From Smittium mucronatum (lineage: Eukaryota; Kickxellomycota; Harpellomycetes; Harpellales; Legeriomycetaceae): 26,098 nucleotides of DNA. A program made the translations under genes and the position numbers. Of the stretch, positions 22,017 to 26,098 are shown in pieces (position 1 is the first letter of the stretch; each line of letters begins with the position of its first letter). The stretch is from the NCBI GenBank assembly GCA_001953115.1, contig LSSL01004492.1, positions 1-26,098 on the forward strand, read 5' to 3'. The notes beneath the pieces are model-generated. The model saw nothing but the letters and a program-made list of their open reading frames with translations. It ran no database searches and was not told the origin of the DNA.

Positions 22017-24723
22017 TATTCTTCTATCACTTTTATCACTGTTTTACGTCTTCATGTAAATTTATTTCAACAGGATCGAAAAGTCCATTTTTTTTAAAAA
22101 AAAATAGCACAATTATATTGATTTTTTTTCTGAAATAATTATTCTTAAAAAAACAAAATCCTGCCCCAAATCAACTCGAAAATAAATAGCTGAGTATTTA
22201 TAAAAAATATCATCCGAAAAAATCTGTTAATCTGCATGATAAGTTCTTATTTAAATTTCAAATAAGAAAGAAAATTTTCTCAATTTTCTTTTTTTTTTTT
22301 GAAAAAATTCCTAAAAGATATATATATATACTCATTTTTTGAAATACAATGGCACGGAATTTCAAGAATACTAAAATTGCAGAATTAATTGTATTTTTTT
22401 TTGGAAATTAGGCTTTTGAAAAATTTCCATATAATTAATAATTCTTTAGCTTTTCATTTACAATTGGAAATTTTTGTATTAATATTTAAATAGTTTAAAA
22501 ATCAATTAAACGAGATTAAAAATAAATAACAACTTTCAAAATTTTGTTTTTCTTAAATAGTTTTATTTAAAGTAGTTTGAATAAATGATATTAGGCGGTT
22601 ATTCTGACTTCCTAAAATATAAATGCTTTAAATTTTTATTTTTTTATTTGGTATAATGATTCGGTTATTAAATTTTTTGTATTATAAGATATTTTTAGCT
22701 TCCTGAATTAATTTTTGAGAACTATTAAAACATATTAAAAAGATTATTTTACTTTCTTTCTATTAATAAAACTATAAACAGGACTAAACCCCGTCTAATA
22801 TCAAATATTAATTTTAAAAAATTTATTATAACCCATTATGTAAATATTTAGAGTTGGTTATAAACTAAAAAATCTTATTTTTTCCTCAAAAAATGATTCC
22901 AATATGGCTCTTCGATATAAAAACGTTTTGATTCTTTCGCCCGAGTCAAATAAATATCTATTTTTGAATATTTTTTAAATTTCCCCTCTTAATTTCTAGA
23001 TTGGAAGGGGAAAATATAAGCTCTTCATTTCCACATAGACATTTTTTCCCCATAACGGATAATTTTATTTGAAAAATACTATCCAAAAAAAAAATCAAAA
23101 ATCTTTAAAGCATTCATTTAATTTAATTTTAATTTATTTCTTTTAGCAAGATTTTGATGTTAGTGGTTCTTTTGAAAAATTAACTTCCTCGTTTTATGAA
23201 ATTTCCAAATCCCCTTGAAAGTGGTACAATATAACACCCTTTTTCTTACATTTGTACAATAATAAACTGATACATTCTAATAACCGAATTTTTTAATATT
23301 TTTTTTGCAAAAAATTAAAATTCTTGTTATTAAGAGTTTCATTCGAGTCTAAAGCTTTTTTTTGATTTTTTCAGTAATCCGGGATTATTCTTTTCACGAT
23401 TATATTATTATTAATAGGTGTGATATTTAAAAAACATGTAATTTATGCCATATTTATACTAAATGATAAAATTTAGGATCAATATCACAAAATCATAATA
23501 AATTTTTTAATTTGTTAAATATTAAATACAAGCCATTTTAATAATCGATAAGCCCGATTAATCATTTAAAATATTCTTTAATCATTCCCAATCCTATTAT
23601 TGTCAAATACGCGTAAACTAGAAGCCGTTTTTTAGCCAAACCTAAGTTGCTTTCCCAGTGATTATTTCAAAATACTATATTGGTATTTTTATGACATTTT
23701 ATTTATTTTAATCCAGATATTATCTATATTGCATAATAATAAACTGTAAATAAAAGAAATTAGTGAATGATGTTATTATATTTTATTAATTATTTATGCT
23801 AAATTTGATTTTCATTACTGATTTGACCAGATCATTCTTATTTTTATCATCAAGAAATATTACGATGAAAAGTAATTCTGAAAAAATTGCAATTGTGGTT
23901 CTTAATTTCTGAGAACTGGGAAATATATTTTAACAATTCTCATTCCTTTTTCTTAAGATTATTAAGCCGATGATATGGAGGATTTTGCTTCTTTGAAAAA
24001 CAATACTGCTACTTTTAATCACTTCTAATATTATTCAATCGCATTAGTATTTATGTTACATCAAATTTAAATCATATACTCATTAATTCCAAAGTTTTTT
24101 TTTCGACAAGATTTTCCGCAAAAATTACTCAAGAATTAATGTAAACAAGCTAACTTCCAAGATTTTATATTATAAAACACAATTATTCTAAAAAAACTTA
24201 TTATCATTTATTAACATAGTTTTCATCATGCCTTACACATTTTTTGCTTAAAATATTCTACGCAAATAAAAATTCTGAAGTGATTTATGAAGGCTCGGTT
24301 GTATTAATCAGAATGATAAAAAAGTAATAAGAATCCACTATCAAATATAAATATCCAGTATCCAGATTAAGTAAGCATAATTGAAAAATTAAACCATAAT
24401 TATATATATATATAACCGATCTATTTTTTCATAGATACCGTAGCATATTATATACAGGAATCCGATGTATCAACTGATAAAAATTGTGAAATTTTTATTT
24501 AATTCAGAGCTTTATAAATGTTTAGTGTATATCCAACATGTCGACTATATCCTCAAAACTCGCTTAATATAATTTTTTCTCTTTTTTTTCAAACCAAAAA
24601 TTTGTGCATCAGTTAATATGGGGGAAATATAAGGATGAGTTAATGTAATAGTATTTTTTTTTATTTAATTAAGATGTGCTTTTCTATAATCATATTTGAA
24701 ATCGTAATAAAAAATTTATAATC

Positions 24724-26098
24724 TTATAAATCTCTGATGAGAGTAATCTTTTGTGTTGCGTTTTTCGGTCTACCTTTCCTTTTTCTACCTTGCATCAATG
24801 TGATATTTATATAATGCAATTTATCTGCTTTAATAAGAAAGAAATAGATGTGCTGAAATTTCTTTTTTTTCAGATAATTGTAGCAGGAACAGTAAAAATC
24901 GTTATGTTTAAAAACATCAGTGTTTGCGAAAACAAAGGAGAATTATTTAAACGATTTGATCATCAAATATAAACTAGAAAATGAATATTTAAAAAGAAAT
25001 TTACGTATTGAATTCAGTTATATTTCAGTAACTGGAAATTCAGTAACTAAGTATAGCCATTTGTTGAAATATTCTATCAAATAGAAAAAATCAAAACTTT
25101 CGGATTTTTTCTCTGATAACTCATTATAGTCTATTTTACCAAAGTTTGGAATATAGAAATTCTCGGGATCATCTATTATTTTTTTGAAATTCTCTATGAA
25201 TTAGATTAAAGAAACCCTACTACATTCGGTACATTTATCTTTAATATTACGATCAAATATTTCCAGCGCGTTTTTGGTTGATGGAAATGATAGTGCAAAG
25301 CTTTCGTTTCAATTGGGGTATTTATCAAATTAAATATCACTAACTTTTTTTATATGTGCCTGGCCTCTTTCAATCTGAGACCATTTTTTTTAAAAAAAAC
25401 CTTTTTGAAGTTTCGAATAAATTTTGTGTTGGAATAAGTTTTATTCTGTGAATGTCGCTTTTTATATCATTTTATATATTTTGCTTTCATTATTCAGAAT
25501 ATCTGATATTTTTTTAGAAACATGATACCAGAAATTCGCTCTATCTACGCTGTATTCGAAATTTTTATTTGCATTGGAAATTGCCTCTGCTGAATCAGCA
25601 ATCAAAATCTTTGCATTCCAGCTTAGGCCTTTTTTTAGCTCTGCGTTTATTGTGTTAAATAGAAGTAAATAAGCTTCGAAATTATCAAATTTCGATGCCC
25701 CAATTGCTACTGGTATAAAATTTTCATCAATTTCAGTGAAACCAGCTAAAATAACATGATATCCGCCCTGTAACAATCTAAAAGTAGAATCTAAATGTAT
25801 ATTTAAAGACTTTGAAAATATTATAATCAACTTTTTTGAGGTAATTATAAAAACCAAATCCTCTATTTTCGGCGAATATTTTGCTATATAAGCACCATCA
25901 GAACAAGAACTTCCTATTAATATTTTACAACACGTATAGAAGTTATCAGTCGAAACTACAATTTTTCTCAATTTTTTTTTAATTGATATTTGTTGCATAT
26001 ATCGAATTTATATCTATTTCTAATCCTTCAGAGCTAAGTGATCGCTTTATTAATTTTGGTTTACATCCCAATTGATGAAGATTTAGTATTTTTTCTTT
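24724..26098 (-). pseudogene. Decayed Mutator-like (MULE) transposase, 5' end beyond the window
   Basis: The minus strand keeps the full MULE order. From the right edge, bases 26098-25979 read in one frame as a helical DNA-binding region (SLSSEGLEIDINSIYATNI), then hit TAA. One base-step later, the frame from about 25998 carries the DDE core: DSTF (D70), ADSAEAI (D135) and an H159 motif. The same frame runs on to 24724, broken by stops at 25462, 25441, 25390, 25330, 25309, 25201, 25018 and 24943. Within it PSTKNALE (about 25261-25284) supplies the expected third acidic residue. A SWIM-like zinc motif (CSC...FQH, 24850-24891) and a basic GRKRKGRPK tail (24763-24789) follow. Between about 25465 and 25390 another frame (DIKSDIHRIK...) fits the family better, so compensating indels are likely. 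The element cannot make an active transposase. Terminal inverted repeats could not be sought because the other end is outside the window. Confidence 0.85.
25462..25998 (-). CDS. Longest open segment of the MULE pseudogene (DDE core)
   Basis: 178 codons from ATG 25996-25998 to TAA 25462-25464. It carries the first two catalytic-type aspartates of the MULE RNase-H-like fold, D70 in HLDSTF and D135 in IADSAEAI, plus RANFWYHV ending in the conserved H159. MULE proteins usually exceed 500 residues and include an N-terminal DNA-binding region, a third acidic residue and a SWIM finger; all three lie outside this frame. The ATG is therefore probably an internal Met of the ancestral gene and not a real start. 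Automatic gene finders may call this a small MULE protein; I regard it as part of the pseudogene. Confidence 0.7.
   Translation of the reverse strand: MQQISIKKKLRKIVVSTDNFYTCCKILIGSSCSDGAYIAKYSPKIEDLVFIITSKKLIIIFSKSLNIHLDSTFRLLQGGYHVILAGFTEIDENFIPVAIGASKFDNFEAYLLLFNTINAELKKGLSWNAKILIADSAEAISNANKNFEYSVDRANFWYHVSKKISDILNNESKIYKMI

Larger units (their letters stand above)
11510..24723. other. Long AT-rich gene desert
   Basis: Over 13 kb with no supportable gene on either strand. The base composition is extreme: 16561-16620 has 10 G or C in 60. Stops occur densely in all frames. The longest ATG frames are 15952-16152 (66 codons) and 21288-21575 (95 codons), both minus strand. Both are built from Lys/Ile/Leu/Phe/Tyr and are in the range expected by chance. 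Contents noted separately are a T16A14 palindrome, C and G homopolymers, TA repeats, and a GC-bearing hairpin with a repeated 11-mer. Transposon remnants eroded to AT, a regional mutation bias, or a centromere-like or replication-related region are all possible. Nothing in the sequence decides between them. Confidence 0.6.

Noticed and set aside
24751..24972. Plus-strand 73-codon frame
   Set aside because: It starts on TTG and is antisense to the SWIM and GRP segment of the MULE relic.
24724..25464. Possibility that the stops in the MULE frame are recoded codons
   Set aside because: The PPR, CAP and cationic protein genes all end normally in TAA, and the relic also has a frameshift, so decay explains the stops better.
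1..26098. tRNA, rRNA, snRNA or CRISPR features
   Set aside because: I looked for GGTTCRA-type T-arms with paired stems, for U6-like sequence and for regularly spaced repeats, and found none. A covariance-model scan would be decisive.

Overview
The window looks like nuclear DNA from a very AT-rich eukaryote, most likely an early-diverging fungus. The support is a long mitochondrial-type PPR protein, a secreted CAP (PRY1/PR-1-like) protein, a secreted pre-pro protein with a Lys-Arg processing site, a decayed Mutator-like (MULE) transposase, TATA-like boxes and AATAAA signals, and no bacterial operon structure. Harpellales- or Entomophthorales-like fungi fit this composition, but the taxon is an inference. 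The standard genetic code fits the intact genes, all of which end in TAA.

Layout. 1-3340 is AT-rich with no supportable gene. 3345-4290 is slightly less AT-rich and holds broken minus-strand reading frames that may be gene relics. 4464-7865 (+) is one intact 1133-codon gene for a PPR protein, probably a mitochondrial RNA-binding factor. 8749-9573 (+) is an intact secreted CAP-domain protein with its own TATA-like box and AATAAA. 10177-10455 (+) is an ATG-less open stretch that weakly resembles retrotransposon Gag. 10946-11380 (-) encodes a 144-residue secreted, very Arg/Trp/Gly-rich protein with three 10-residue FRRxW repeats. Roughly 11.5-24.7 kb is a gene desert with homopolymer tracts, dinucleotide repeats and a few odd GC-bearing motifs. 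24724-26098 (-) is a MULE transposase pseudogene that runs off the right edge.

How the pieces relate. The PPR gene is housekeeping-like and faces the organelle. The CAP protein and the cationic protein are both secreted, converge on each other, lie within about 2.7 kb, and sit between transposon relics and the AT desert. That arrangement resembles the rapidly evolving compartments where fungi often keep secreted host-interaction proteins, but no shared pathway can be shown from sequence. No tRNA, rRNA or CRISPR array was recognised. The two items most worth following up are the repeat-bearing cationic secreted protein and the MULE pseudogene, whose whole domain order can still be read through eight in-frame stops.
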